Notes: generated by a model not told the origin, from the letters alone. A DNA stretch of 64,000 bases from Dyadobacter tibetensis Y620-1 (GCF_000566685.1 NZ_AZQN01000003.1:372001-436000), one strand, 5' to 3'; positions 54,309-63,016 are shown, numbered from the stretch's first letter. A program made the numbers and translations.

Positions 54309-55287
54309 TTCAAAGGCCATTCGTCGATTGAGACGAATGGCCTTAAATACGATCATTACCCTCTATCTGGTGGTAATGGCCGGAGGAGTGGTGCGAAGTA
54401 CCGGTGCCGGAATGGGTTGCCCCGATTGGCCCCGATGCTTTGGAACCTGGATTCCTCCAACCGAAGTCTCAGAACTCCCCCATAATTATAAGGAGATTTA
54501 TGGGGCCAAATTAAAGGGTGAGGTAGAATTCAATCCCGTGAAGACGTGGATAGAATATATAAACCGGTTATTAGGAGTGCTGACAGGTTTTATGATCTTT
54601 CTGACACTTCTATCTACATTGCCTTTCTGGAATATCAGACGGCAATTGGTATGGCTAGGATTAAGTGGATTTCTACTGGTAGCATTCCAGGGCTGGTTAG
54701 GCTCGAAGGTGGTAAGCTTTGAATTGCATCCGGTGATGGTGACCCTACATATGTTCGTGGCTATTATCATCGTAGGAATTCTGACTCATCTCTATTTTAT
54801 TGCCAGCCGGATGTTTAAGGGTGTAGTGTTCCCGGCGGCTCCAAAAATATCCAAAATCGGCATACTGGTTTTGATATTGACTTTAGTTCAGGTAATGCTG
54901 GGTACGCAGGTACGAGAGAATATTGACGAAGTGGTAAGAATGCTAGGATATGATGCTCGTCAGAGCTGGATTGATGAGCTTGATTTCCGATTTTATATAC
55001 ATCGTTCTTTCTCAATTGTGGTGTTAGGTGCCAACCTCTATTGGTTTTATTTGATCAAAAAAAATATGCTCGTTTATTCGACTGTTGGAAATTTGATTAA
55101 AGGGTGCGTGGTTATTTTAGGCCTAGAAACGATGACAGGTATAATTATGGCATACTTTGGGGTTCCAGCATTTGCTCAACCTCTACATTTGACCATGGGC
55201 ATACTGCTGATGGGATTACAGTATATCGTTTTCTTAAGAACTAGGCCTTCTAAGGATTTTATAGGAGGAACTGAAAAAGTATCATAA
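54283..55287 (+). CDS. ctaA: Heme A synthase
   Basis: Membrane oxidase (COX15/CtaA) that converts heme O to heme A. It has 334 residues and eight helices in two four-helix halves. The first half opens with VVMAGGVVRSTGAGMGCPDWPRC, which has the paired cysteines found in a subset of the family; the two halves carry the heme-binding histidines, e.g. ELHPVMVTLHMF and the C-terminal PLHLTMGILLM. The ATG at 54283 lies inside coxA; a later ATG at 54337 is possible. Confidence 0.94.
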   Translation: MTSLSQHIDSKAIRRLRRMALNTIITLYLVVMAGGVVRSTGAGMGCPDWPRCFGTWIPPTEVSELPHNYKEIYGAKLKGEVEFNPVKTWIEYINRLLGVLTGFMIFLTLLSTLPFWNIRRQLVWLGLSGFLLVAFQGWLGSKVVSFELHPVMVTLHMFVAIIIVGILTHLYFIASRMFKGVVFPAAPKISKIGILVLILTLVQVMLGTQVRENIDEVVRMLGYDARQSWIDELDFRFYIHRSFSIVVLGANLYWFYLIKKNMLVYSTVGNLIKGCVVILGLETMTGIIMAYFGVPAFAQPLHLTMGILLMGLQYIVFLRTRPSKDFIGGTEKVS

Positions 55288-56180
55288 TGACATCAATAAA
55301 TAATAGTGTTTTAAGTGTTCATAACCCGAAGGCGAGTATCGGAATTCTTTTCGAATTATTGAAATTTCGTTTGGCGTCTCTTATTGCCTTTTCTGGGGCT
55401 ATGGGTTACTGCCTGGGTACTTCAAGGGTCGACTTTGTGCAGCTTGTGGCTTTTGTAGTTGCATCTATTGCTATCACTGGATCGGCCAATATTATCAATC
55501 AAATCCTGGAGAAAGATTTGGATAAATTGATGAAGCGTACAGCCTCCCGGCCATTGGCCAATGGCCGGATCAGTGTGGATCAGGCCATTGTTTGGTGTGT
55601 TGTTTTAGGGATTGGATCCCTGGCTATTTTCGCTTTTATGTTTAATATTAGTACCGCGTTGATATCTCTGTTATCTCTGGTACTATATGGCTTTGTATAC
55701 ACGCCGCTCAAACGGGTAGGTCCTATAGCCGTTTTTGTAGGAGCCATTCCAGGTGCTTTTCCTCCATTAATTGGATGGGTGGCCGCTACCAATCAATTTG
55801 GTCTGGAGCCTGGAATCTTATTTGCAATTCAGTTTTTTTGGCAGTTTCCCCATTTCTGGGCAATCGCCTGGGTTTTAGACGAAGATTATAAACGTGCGGG
55901 CTTTAAACTTTTACCTGCTAACGGACTTAAAGACACGGATACTACCTTGCAGATTATGATTTATACTGTTTTTCTGATTCCGATAGGTTGGCTTCCTTAT
56001 GAGTTGGGAATGACAGGACTTAATTCGGCCTTAATTGCCACTCTATTTGGCGTTTTATTTTTGGCCCAGACTTTCCACCTCATGCGAACTTGCACCGATA
56101 AAACAGCAAAGCAACTCATGTTCGGATCGTTTTTATATTTACCTATCGTTCAGATAGCATTTTTGTTGGATAAATTGTGA
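55287..56180 (+). CDS. ctaB: Protoheme IX farnesyltransferase (heme O synthase)
   Basis: Prenyltransferase that turns heme B into heme O, the precursor of heme A. It has 297 residues and about nine helices. The UbiA-family motif is ANIINQILEKDLDKLMKRT, holding the substrate-binding DxxxD-like acidic pair, and the second acidic region is AWVLDEDYKRAGFKLLP. It starts on the last base of the ctaA stop codon (TAATGA overlap), so the two heme A genes are coupled. Confidence 0.96.
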   Translation: MTSINNSVLSVHNPKASIGILFELLKFRLASLIAFSGAMGYCLGTSRVDFVQLVAFVVASIAITGSANIINQILEKDLDKLMKRTASRPLANGRISVDQAIVWCVVLGIGSLAIFAFMFNISTALISLLSLVLYGFVYTPLKRVGPIAVFVGAIPGAFPPLIGWVAATNQFGLEPGILFAIQFFWQFPHFWAIAWVLDEDYKRAGFKLLPANGLKDTDTTLQIMIYTVFLIPIGWLPYELGMTGLNSALIATLFGVLFLAQTFHLMRTCTDKTAKQLMFGSFLYLPIVQIAFLLDKL

Positions 56181-56200
56181 TTGATTAATTTTGTGTAGTT

Positions 56201-56788
56201 ATGGAGAATGTTCAGCAGTTAAATATTAAGGAGGAACCCGAGGAAACCCTTTCGATGGATCCTGTGAAATTTATATTATGGTTATTTTTGGTAACCATTG
56301 TCATGCTTTTCGCCTCTCAGTCCAGTGCTTACCTCGTACGCCGGGCAGAAGGGAATTGGCTTGAGTTTCAAATGCCTACTATTTTCTGGTACAGTACAGG
56401 TGTATTGCTTCTGAGTAGTGTTAGCATGCACTGGGCTTATATCATGGCAAAAAAAGATCAGTTCAACCAATTGAAGCTGGCAATTTCTATTACTTTTGCG
56501 CTGGGATTAATATTCCTGGCCATGCAGTTTGAAGGCTGGAAAAATCTGGTGGACATGAACGTGTATTTCGTGGGTAACCCGTCGGGATCGTTTTTCTATG
56601 TGTTTACTGGTTTACACGGTTTCCATATTATCAGTGGCCTTTTGGTGCTTATCTTTGCTATGATAGCCGCTTTTAGATTGAAAGTAAGTGCAAAAAATAT
56701 GCGTCAGATTCAGATCTGTGTGACATACTGGCACTTTTTAGATTTACTTTGGGTATACCTATTTGTTTTTTTATTGACCTTTAATTGA
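56201..56788 (+). CDS. Cytochrome c oxidase subunit III, first copy
   Basis: A 195-residue subunit III protein with five helices, shorter than typical. FASQSSAYLVRRAEGNW, FAMQFEGWKNLVD and the motif FTGLHGFHIISGLLVLI are present, with WHFLDLLWVYLFVFL at the end. Subunit III supports proton uptake and complex stability. It is the first of two tandem subunit III genes, 14 bases before the second. Confidence 0.92.
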   Translation: MENVQQLNIKEEPEETLSMDPVKFILWLFLVTIVMLFASQSSAYLVRRAEGNWLEFQMPTIFWYSTGVLLLSSVSMHWAYIMAKKDQFNQLKLAISITFALGLIFLAMQFEGWKNLVDMNVYFVGNPSGSFFYVFTGLHGFHIISGLLVLIFAMIAAFRLKVSAKNMRQIQICVTYWHFLDLLWVYLFVFLLTFN

Positions 56789-56801
56789 TTATTTTTTACC
56801 A

Positions 56802-57572
56802 ATGGCTTCAAATGTAACAACACCTGGCGCGGTAGAACCCAAATTTTGGATGGGTGGAATTGAGCCCATGAAAGCGAGTTATGGAAAATTGATGATGTGG
56901 TTTTTCCTCATCTCAGATACCTTTACCTTTTCAGCTCTTCTGGTAGCCTATGGATATCAGCGCTTTAGTTTTCCTGCCTACTCTGGTGAAGTAGCTGACT
57001 TTGTTAACTCTAACTTATATTGGCCAATTCCTGAAAAGGTATATGCGGCTGTGCCTTTCTTGCATGGCATGTACCTTCCTCTGGTTTTTGTAGGGATTAT
57101 GACTTTTATCTTGATTGCCAGTAGTGTTACCATGGTTTTGGCAGTGGAAGCTGGTCATCGAATGGATCGTGCCAATGTTGAAAAATACATGTTGTGGACA
57201 ATTTTGGGTGGTTTCACCTTCTTAGGTTGCCAAGCTTGGGAGTGGGCTCACTTTATTCATGGTACCGATAATGGTACGTTAATGACCATTATGGAAAATG
57301 GAAAAATGGTAGAGAAAACTGTCTTTGGAGCCAACCTGACCGTGAATGAATACGGTCCTGCCGCTTTTGCTGACTTTTTCTTCTTTATTACCGGATTCCA
57401 TGGTACTCACGTTTTTAGTGGTGTTATTCTGAATATTCTGATTTTCTTCAGAGCCGCTACTGGTTTCTATGACCGTCGTGGAAGTTATGAAATGGTTGAG
57501 AAGGTCGGTCTTTACTGGCACTTTGTCGACTTGGTATGGGTATTCGTATTTACCTTCTTCTATCTGGTTTAA
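56802..57572 (+). CDS. Cytochrome c oxidase subunit III, second copy
   Basis: A 256-residue subunit III protein. It has GKLMMWFFLISDTFTFSALL, TFLGCQAWEWAHFIHG, FFFITGFHGTHVFSGVILN and WHFVDLVWVFVFTFFYLV, the same order of motifs as the preceding gene but with an added loop near 145-175. The two products are clear paralogues, and both may be in one complex. Downstream of it by 31 bases comes the subunit IV-like gene. Confidence 0.93.
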   Translation: MASNVTTPGAVEPKFWMGGIEPMKASYGKLMMWFFLISDTFTFSALLVAYGYQRFSFPAYSGEVADFVNSNLYWPIPEKVYAAVPFLHGMYLPLVFVGIMTFILIASSVTMVLAVEAGHRMDRANVEKYMLWTILGGFTFLGCQAWEWAHFIHGTDNGTLMTIMENGKMVEKTVFGANLTVNEYGPAAFADFFFFITGFHGTHVFSGVILNILIFFRAATGFYDRRGSYEMVEKVGLYWHFVDLVWVFVFTFFYLV

Positions 57573-57603
57573 TCTTCAAAAAGACCTTTAATTATATATC
57601 ATT

Positions 57604-57933
57604 ATGGCAGACGCGCATCATATTCAAAATACCGATCCCAATGCAGGGGCCGAGCAAAGAAAGGCCATTTGGAAAACCTTCTGGATTTTATTGATTCTAA
57701 CGGCTCTTGAATTCTTAATTGCTTTTACGGTGCCTCATGGTACTTTAAAAATCACGATCTTTATCGTGATGACCATTGTAAAGGCATTTTATATTGTGGG
57801 TGAGTTTATGCACTTAAAGCACGAAACCAAATCTTTGATTTGGAGTATACTCGTTCCTATTGTATTTGTGGCCTGGCTTATTCTGGCCTTGCTTCTAGAA
57901 GGGAACGCTGTTTTTGATGCCATTTTTGGATAA
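57604..57933 (+). CDS. Cytochrome c oxidase subunit IV-like protein
   Basis: A 109-residue protein with three helices: IWKTFWILLILTALEFLIAF, a short second helix with IVMTIVKAFYIVGEFMHLKHE, and IWSILVPIVFVAWLILALLLE. The second helix with MHLKHE is the hallmark of bacterial subunit IV (COX4_pro). It is a small structural subunit of the oxidase, located just before the SCO-like gene with nine bases between. Confidence 0.9.
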   Translation: MADAHHIQNTDPNAGAEQRKAIWKTFWILLILTALEFLIAFTVPHGTLKITIFIVMTIVKAFYIVGEFMHLKHETKSLIWSILVPIVFVAWLILALLLEGNAVFDAIFG

Positions 57934-57942
57934 AAATTCAGT

Positions 57943-58590
57943 ATGAAAAAATATACTAAAGCCGGGTTGCTGATCCTAACATTAGCAATACCGGCTTTAA
58001 TCTTTATTTTCCTGAAAGGTTTTACTACCAATCATTTCGAGTTGCCGTATTTAAATCCGGCACGCGATACCCTCGGTAAGGTAATAATGAAGGGAAATGA
58101 TACGGTTTTTACTCGCAGAAAAGAGATTGTACTTGTAAATGCAGATAGCAGCCTTAACCGGATCGAGTTGGGTGGTAGCATTACTGTAATAGGTTTCCTG
58201 CCTGCCAACTGTAATGATCGTTGTGTGCGGTATTTAGAGTACCTGTCGAGAATTGCCAAATTGAATAGCGCCGTACCGAACCTAAGGCTAGTAACACTCA
58301 CAGATGGTCTGGAATTAAAGACCATTGGGCAATCGTATGGAATGGGTTCCAATACCTGGCAGGCTCATCTTATCTCTTTAGAGAAAGGAAATAATGCTTT
58401 AGCCTCTGAACTGAATATTTACAAAAGTGCTGACGGATCTAAAACGAACTTTTCTTTTTCCAGGTTGTTTTTGATAGACACAGAAGGCTATACACGTGGC
58501 TATTTCGATTTGAGTGATACCGAGGAGTTGGACCGACTTTTGGCGGAAATCAGAATATTAGATTATCAATTAAAGCATCGCAATATTTAA
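57943..58590 (+). CDS. SCO1/SenC-like protein, copper histidine not found
   Basis: A 215-residue membrane-anchored periplasmic protein (anchor about 7-25), with a thioredoxin-like fold. The CxxxC copper motif is CNDRC (residues about 86-90 in GFLPANCNDRC), matching SCO spacing. The third SCO ligand, a histidine about ten residues before the FLIDTEGYTRG strand, is absent: that segment reads TNFSFSRLFLID. It probably still acts in CuA delivery or thiol chemistry for CoxB, but may bind copper differently. Its gene position within the cox operon supports the family call. Confidence 0.8.
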   Translation: MKKYTKAGLLILTLAIPALIFIFLKGFTTNHFELPYLNPARDTLGKVIMKGNDTVFTRRKEIVLVNADSSLNRIELGGSITVIGFLPANCNDRCVRYLEYLSRIAKLNSAVPNLRLVTLTDGLELKTIGQSYGMGSNTWQAHLISLEKGNNALASELNIYKSADGSKTNFSFSRLFLIDTEGYTRGYFDLSDTEELDRLLAEIRILDYQLKHRNI

Positions 58591-58594
58591 AATC

Positions 58595-59134
58595 ATGGCA
58601 GGAAGAGTTATTGAAGATAAGCCACTGTATAGAAATGTCATTAGTGTTTTAGCCATAGTGGTCCCCATTACCGTGGCATTTTTGCTGGGTATTCGTCAAA
58701 AAGTCGATCTGGGTAGCTGGACTAAGTCGCTGCCACATGTAATAGGGGTAATTAACTCCCTTACAGCAGTTTGCCTTCTTGTAGGCTATTTTTATATAAA
58801 GAAAGGTAATATCGAGGGGCACCGGAAGGCAATGACTTCGGCATTTTTGCTGGGATCTGTATTTCTGGTATGTTATATCCTCTACCATGTTTCCAATGAC
58901 TCTACACCCTATGGGGGAGAAGGGTTGCTAAGGCCAATATATTTCTTTTTGCTTATTTCGCATATTGTATTGTCCATAGTTGTTGTTTGGTTTGTACTTC
59001 GGGCAATTTACTTCGGCTATACACGGCAGCTGGACGATCATAGAAAAGCTGTTAAATGGGGGCTTCCCATATGGTTATATGTTAGTATCAGTGGTGTTGT
59101 CGTTTATCTAATGATTAGTCCTTATTATACATGA
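58595..59134 (+). CDS. DUF420 family membrane protein
   Basis: A 179-residue protein with four to five helices. LLRPIYFFLLISHIVLSIVV and the HRKAMTSAF, DDHRKAVKWGLPIW segments fit DUF420, a family commonly encoded with cytochrome oxidases and thought to help assembly; some members (CtaM) bind copper through histidines. Its gene overlaps the next one by four bases (ATGA). It follows the SCO-like gene by four bases. Confidence 0.9.
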   Translation: MAGRVIEDKPLYRNVISVLAIVVPITVAFLLGIRQKVDLGSWTKSLPHVIGVINSLTAVCLLVGYFYIKKGNIEGHRKAMTSAFLLGSVFLVCYILYHVSNDSTPYGGEGLLRPIYFFLLISHIVLSIVVVWFVLRAIYFGYTRQLDDHRKAVKWGLPIWLYVSISGVVVYLMISPYYT

Positions 59135-59400
59135 AAAAAATACTAGTTATTCTCTCAGTGATGCTTCTGGTCCTTTTAGTTGGCCACGAAGGCTACGCCC
59201 AATGTGCCATGTGCAGGGGTTCGGTTGAAAGTTCTATAGGAAACGGACGTAATAACGTAGGCATTGGCCTCAATACGGGCATTATGTTTTTGTTCGTGAC
59301 ACCCTATCTTATCGTTGCCGTTATAGCCTATTTATGGGTGAAGAAAAGTAAAAAGTTTAAAGCGGAACAACGTGCCCTTGCATTATCCCGAATGGGGTAA
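59131..59400 (+). CDS. Small exported membrane protein with CAMC motif at the operon end
   Basis: An 89-residue protein: signal peptide (about 1-23, ends GYAQ), then a CAMCRGSVESS cysteine pair at the new N-terminus, a transmembrane helix (about 48-68) and a basic tail. The frame is coupled to the DUF420 gene by a four-base overlap, so it is real. I do not know a function. CxxC on the periplasmic side next to oxidase assembly genes suggests a metal or redox role. I recall similar short proteins beside Bacteroidota oxidase operons, but this is not proven. Confidence 0.75.
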   Translation: MKKILVILSVMLLVLLVGHEGYAQCAMCRGSVESSIGNGRNNVGIGLNTGIMFLFVTPYLIVAVIAYLWVKKSKKFKAEQRALALSRMG

Positions 59401-59411
59401 GAGTTTTGGGC

Positions 59412-59451
59412 ATCAAAAAAAGCGGAACCTGGTGGTTTCGCTTTTTTTGAT
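59412..59451. terminator. Bidirectional terminator between the oxidase operon and murI
   Basis: Eighteen-base-pair stem ATCAAAAAAAGCGGAACC / GGTTTCGCTTTTTTTGAT (one G-U pair), loop TGGT. Each strand ends its arm with seven Ts, so it can stop transcripts from both directions. It is 12 bases from the end of one gene and 7 from the other. Confidence 0.92.
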
Positions 59452-59457
59452 TTAGCA

Positions 59458-60267
59458 TTACTCCCAAAGCGGGTAATGCTCCAGCTGAATTTGCTCTCCA
59501 AAAAAGGTTTTCGTCGACTCTTCGAAGGATCGAGTGTAGTCTGACACATAGAATTGTCGATGACCCATCCCCTTCTCATTCTGTAAATAATGTTGTTCTA
59601 GCCAGGCTTTTAAAGATTTGGCCACAATTTCTGAGCTATCCAGAATTTCCACCTTACCTTGGTAAAATGAGGCTATCTCCGGCTTGATGAGCGGATAATG
59701 TGTGCAACCTAAAATTAAAGCCTCAATATCATCGAGTGAGCTGTCGGCCAGATAAGCTTCTATGATTTTTTCGCTGATGCTATGGTCGAAGAATCCCTCT
59801 TCGATCATCGGTGCTAAAAGCGGGGTAGCCAGGGATTTCAATTTGATATGACGATCTAGGTCCATTATCTTTTTCTTATAAACATTGGACATAACAGTTT
59901 GCTTGGTTCCTATCAGACCAATCGTTTTTCCGGGATAGTGCTCTTTAACATAGTCCACAACCGGATCGATCACATTCATCACCTGGGCTTTGCTACCTAC
60001 ATAAGCTTTAACCAGTTCGAATGCTGCTGCAGAGGCCGAGTTACAAGCTATTAAAATGAGCTTGCACTCTTTCTGTAATAACAGGTTACATATCTTGATG
60101 GCATAGGATTGAATGGCAGCGGTGGACTTATCACCGTAAGGAAGGTGCGCGGTGTCACCAAAGTAGATGGTATTCTCTAAAGGGAGGAGTTTAGTGACTG
60201 CACTGGCCACAGTCATGCCGCCAATTCCACTGTCAAAGATTCCAATCGGTGCTGCCGAATTAAGCAT
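59458..60267 (-). CDS. murI: Glutamate racemase
   Basis: Makes D-glutamate for peptidoglycan. It has 269 residues. IGIFDSGIGGMTVASAV is the N-terminal signature, IACNSASAAAFE holds the first catalytic cysteine, and ALILGCTHYPLIKPEI the second; DTAHLPYG is another family mark. The serine in ACNSAS is a change from the more usual threonine. Its product is used by MurD, encoded 35 kb away. It is a single gene converging on the oxidase operon. Confidence 0.96.
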   Translation of the reverse strand: MLNSAAPIGIFDSGIGGMTVASAVTKLLPLENTIYFGDTAHLPYGDKSTAAIQSYAIKICNLLLQKECKLILIACNSASAAAFELVKAYVGSKAQVMNVIDPVVDYVKEHYPGKTIGLIGTKQTVMSNVYKKKIMDLDRHIKLKSLATPLLAPMIEEGFFDHSISEKIIEAYLADSSLDDIEALILGCTHYPLIKPEIASFYQGKVEILDSSEIVAKSLKAWLEQHYLQNEKGMGHRQFYVSDYTRSFEESTKTFFGEQIQLEHYPLWE

Positions 60268-60364
60268 AGCCTTCGCATTTAATGGTTATATTGATATTTT
60301 AATGGCTAAGCTAAATGAAGAAAATCATATATTTCTAATTTTTAAAAAAAAGTAATGTAGGCAT

Positions 60365-60393
60365 GCAACCTTGTCATGACATTCCAGCATCTT
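60365..60393 (+). promoter_or_regulatory. Possible ECF-type promoter of the sigma factor gene
   Basis: TGCAACC (60365-60370 for GCAACC) and CATCTT (60388-60393) are separated by 17 bases, in front of an ECF sigma gene. ECF promoters with an AAC-type -35 element are common and often autoregulatory. There is no TAnnTTTG element in this gap. The match is suggestive only. Confidence 0.3.
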
Positions 60394-60416
60394 AACGGTG
60401 AAATCAATATCTAGCA

Positions 60417-61007
60417 ATGGGTCGAATTTTAGCCTTTTTCAATCAAGACAAGCATCTAGTCAGTGCACTCAGGCAGGGAAATGCCAAAGCGCAAAGGCAA
60501 GTGTATGACCGATATGCACCAAATATGTTAAGTATTTGTGTCCGTTATATAGGCGATCGTATGCAGGCGGAGGATGTTATGATAGAAGGGTTAACCAAGG
60601 TCTTTAGTAAAATAGATCAGTTTAATGGAGAAGGTAGTCTCGAAGGTTGGATACGACGTATCATAGTTAACGAGGCCCTGGGATATCTCCGTAAGCAGAA
60701 AAGAGGAATGGAGGAATCCCTGCACCTTAATGCCGAATACTACGCCGATGGAGTTGCGGCCGATGCGGATATGGAAGCTGAATCGCTGCTGAGTTTCATT
60801 CAGGAACTGCCCACGGGGTATCGTACGGTTTTTAACTTATATGCCATAGAAGGTTATAGCCATAAAGAAATATCAGAGTTGCTGGATATATCGGAGAGTA
60901 CATCAAAGTCTCAGCTACATCGAGCCCGGCAATTATTGCAAAAAAGATTATCTATACTAGATCAAGAAATGTATAAACTAACGAATCATGATAAAGCGTC
61001 CGATTGA
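60417..61007 (+). CDS. RNA polymerase ECF sigma factor
   Basis: A 196-residue ECF sigma factor. Region 2 (about 20-90) has NAKAQRQVYDRYAPNMLSIC, AEDVMIEGLTKVFSKI and LEGWIRRIIVNEALGYLRK; region 4 (about 120-175) has LPTGYRTVFNLYAIEGYSHK and helix-turn-helix SESTSKSQLHRARQLLQKRL. It overlaps the following anti-sigma-like gene by 20 bases, the usual coupling. It is distinct from the 20991-21620 sigma factor. Confidence 0.93.
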   Translation: MGRILAFFNQDKHLVSALRQGNAKAQRQVYDRYAPNMLSICVRYIGDRMQAEDVMIEGLTKVFSKIDQFNGEGSLEGWIRRIIVNEALGYLRKQKRGMEESLHLNAEYYADGVAADADMEAESLLSFIQELPTGYRTVFNLYAIEGYSHKEISELLDISESTSKSQLHRARQLLQKRLSILDQEMYKLTNHDKASD

Positions 61008-61788
61008 TGATATATTCAGAGATAGACTAAAAAATCATCGTATAGAGCCTTCTGAAGAGGCCTGGAATAAATTGTCGGGGAATACGACCAAATCCAATAG
61101 CAAACGAATGGGCTTCTATTGGTACGTTGCAGCTTCCCTCTTAATAGGAGGAGTGCTGATTTATCAGAATGTTCGGTGGGGAACATCCCAATACAGGACT
61201 GAACGTTCTATAGGTGTGAACCTGCCTGAGGAAGTTAAGGCGGTGGCAGCTATAGATAACCGTGTAACATCTCCCGAAATGGAACCTAACCTAAGCAGAG
61301 CGTCTTCTTCGGAACCTGTGAAGACCGACCCTCGGCCCCAGGCTATAGCCTCCACTGTAGCTCCGCCGAGGAAGCTGATAAAGGCCGCAAGCCAGGATGT
61401 TACATTGACCAAAACGAATAAAACGGAAGTAGATAACTATGAGCAGGCTCAGCCGGAGATGCGGGAACGCTCGGCGGTACCCTCTCCAATAGAAAAAGAA
61501 AAGGCAGAAGTACTCTTGGCTCAAATCCCCGTTTCGCCATCAGCGACCGAGCAGGAGAGTAGGGTTATCATTGTGAAAGTAGAGGAGCCTGAGGGCATGA
61601 GCAACGAAAAATCGGGGAAATTTTCACGCTTATTTCAGCAGCTTAAAAATGTCAAGTCCGGAGACCCTGTAGACTGGGACGAGGTAGGTATCAACCCTAA
61701 GGCACTTTTAGTACGGGTCGATGAACGCTTAACCGGAGCGGATAGCGGCAATCCAACCCGCAGCAGACGTAATAAACCAGTCGAATAG
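60988..61788 (+). CDS. Putative anti-sigma factor, single-pass membrane protein
   Basis: A 266-residue protein following the sigma gene with an overlap. The N-terminal 35 residues are helical and charged (FRDRLKNHRIEPSEEAWNKL), then one transmembrane helix (about 36-55, WYVAASLLIGGVLIY), then a long, low-complexity periplasmic part. No zinc-binding HxxxCxxC anti-sigma motif. The layout, sigma, single-pass protein, then beta-barrel, is common in Bacteroidota and implies that the cytoplasmic helix holds the sigma factor; that is inference. Confidence 0.65.
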   Translation: MIKRPIDDIFRDRLKNHRIEPSEEAWNKLSGNTTKSNSKRMGFYWYVAASLLIGGVLIYQNVRWGTSQYRTERSIGVNLPEEVKAVAAIDNRVTSPEMEPNLSRASSSEPVKTDPRPQAIASTVAPPRKLIKAASQDVTLTKTNKTEVDNYEQAQPEMRERSAVPSPIEKEKAEVLLAQIPVSPSATEQESRVIIVKVEEPEGMSNEKSGKFSRLFQQLKNVKSGDPVDWDEVGINPKALLVRVDERLTGADSGNPTRSRRNKPVE

Positions 61789-61849
61789 GGACAGTAGACT
61801 GATATCTCAAGAAGAATTAAATTTTGAAAAACCACTAAAAATAACAACT

Positions 61850-62932
61850 ATGAACCGCATTTCAATTTTGATATGGACACTTATCCTAATGGGTAGTGCT
61901 GCTATGGCTAGTATTCCAGGATATCCCTTGAACCCCATTAATCGCGACTCTATTGTGATTACCATCGGGAATAAAACCAAACTTGTCATACTAGGTGAGA
62001 ACCAAAAGGAGTTGGAAAAACTGTTACAGTATGATTTGAATGCACTGTTAATGGATCTTAAAATAAGACTGGATAGCAGTAAAACGGATGGGAGCATTAT
62101 CGTGGAAGACTTTAACGGGAGTCAGTATCTGAAAGAATCGGACGGTAAAGGGGGAGATTACGTAAGGGTTGACATCAATGGTGTACATATCAAATCGGAT
62201 AGGGGTGCAGTTGCCGTGGAATCGGAAGAAGAAGAAGAAAAAGAAAATGGTGACTGGACAGACCATATGAATAAGGGACGTCACTTCTATAAAAAAGTAA
62301 AGGGATCCAGTCCTCGGAAAGGATTCGATATTTCTCTGGGTTTCAATACCTATTCCAAAAACGAGTTAACACCTGGGTATACCAAAAGCGACTATGCCCT
62401 ACGACCCTTCGGTTCGCGCTATGTGAAACTAGGCTACATAGCGAGCGGCCAATTGGTAAAATCGGAGAAGGTGGGTTTATTTCTCGATTTAGGAGCAGAT
62501 TTTTCCTGGAATAACCTAATGTTTGAAAGTGATAAAACCATCATTAAAGGCGATGATCAGGTTCGTTACCAATCCGTCATCGATCAGAATGGGGCAGCTG
62601 TTGAACTTAAAAAGAGCAAGCAGGTTTTACCTTATCTGAATGTTTCACTTATGCCTACATTATCTTTTTCTAATACTCTGGTCTCTTATGTCAGTGCAGG
62701 CGTGTATGGTGGATACCGTTTAGGAGGTTATACCAAGGTACGTCAGGAAGGAACCAAAGATGTAGACAAGGTGCGGGCCGATTATTTCGTGAATGATTTG
62801 CGATACGGTATATCGGCCGAAGTGGGCATCCGAAACTTCCTGAATTTATTTGTTCAGTACGATATCAATGATGTCTTTAAGGCGGACCATGGTCCTGCTG
62901 TTCGAATGATAAATTTTGGAATCAAATTATAG
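61850..62932 (+). CDS. Outer membrane beta-barrel protein of the sigma factor module
   Basis: A 360-residue exported protein, signal peptide about 1-20 (ends AMAS). The first 100 residues form a small N-terminal domain, with a Glu-rich run (about 123-132, EEEEEK). From about residue 155 to the end, alternating hydrophobic strands with aromatic girdles (e.g. GFDISLGFNTYSKNEL, VRMINFGIKL at the terminus) indicate a porin-like beta-barrel of the PorT/outer membrane beta-barrel type. Probably the product or sensor of the sigma module. Confidence 0.7.
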   Translation: MNRISILIWTLILMGSAAMASIPGYPLNPINRDSIVITIGNKTKLVILGENQKELEKLLQYDLNALLMDLKIRLDSSKTDGSIIVEDFNGSQYLKESDGKGGDYVRVDINGVHIKSDRGAVAVESEEEEEKENGDWTDHMNKGRHFYKKVKGSSPRKGFDISLGFNTYSKNELTPGYTKSDYALRPFGSRYVKLGYIASGQLVKSEKVGLFLDLGADFSWNNLMFESDKTIIKGDDQVRYQSVIDQNGAAVELKKSKQVLPYLNVSLMPTLSFSNTLVSYVSAGVYGGYRLGGYTKVRQEGTKDVDKVRADYFVNDLRYGISAEVGIRNFLNLFVQYDINDVFKADHGPAVRMINFGIKL

Positions 62933-62976
62933 TAGTATAAATATTTGTGAATCAATGTGATAATGGTCATATCAAC

Positions 62977-63014
62977 GTTTTAAGAAAAAAAAGTTTAAAT
63001 TTTTTTCTTAAAAC
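62977..63014 (+). terminator. AT-rich terminator after the beta-barrel gene
   Basis: Perfect 15-bp stem GTTTTAAGAAAAAAA / TTTTTTTCTTAAAAC, eight-base loop AGTTTAAA. It lies 45 bases after the stop and only two bases before the -33 element of the tRNA promoter. Confidence 0.65.
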
Positions 63015-63016
63015 TG

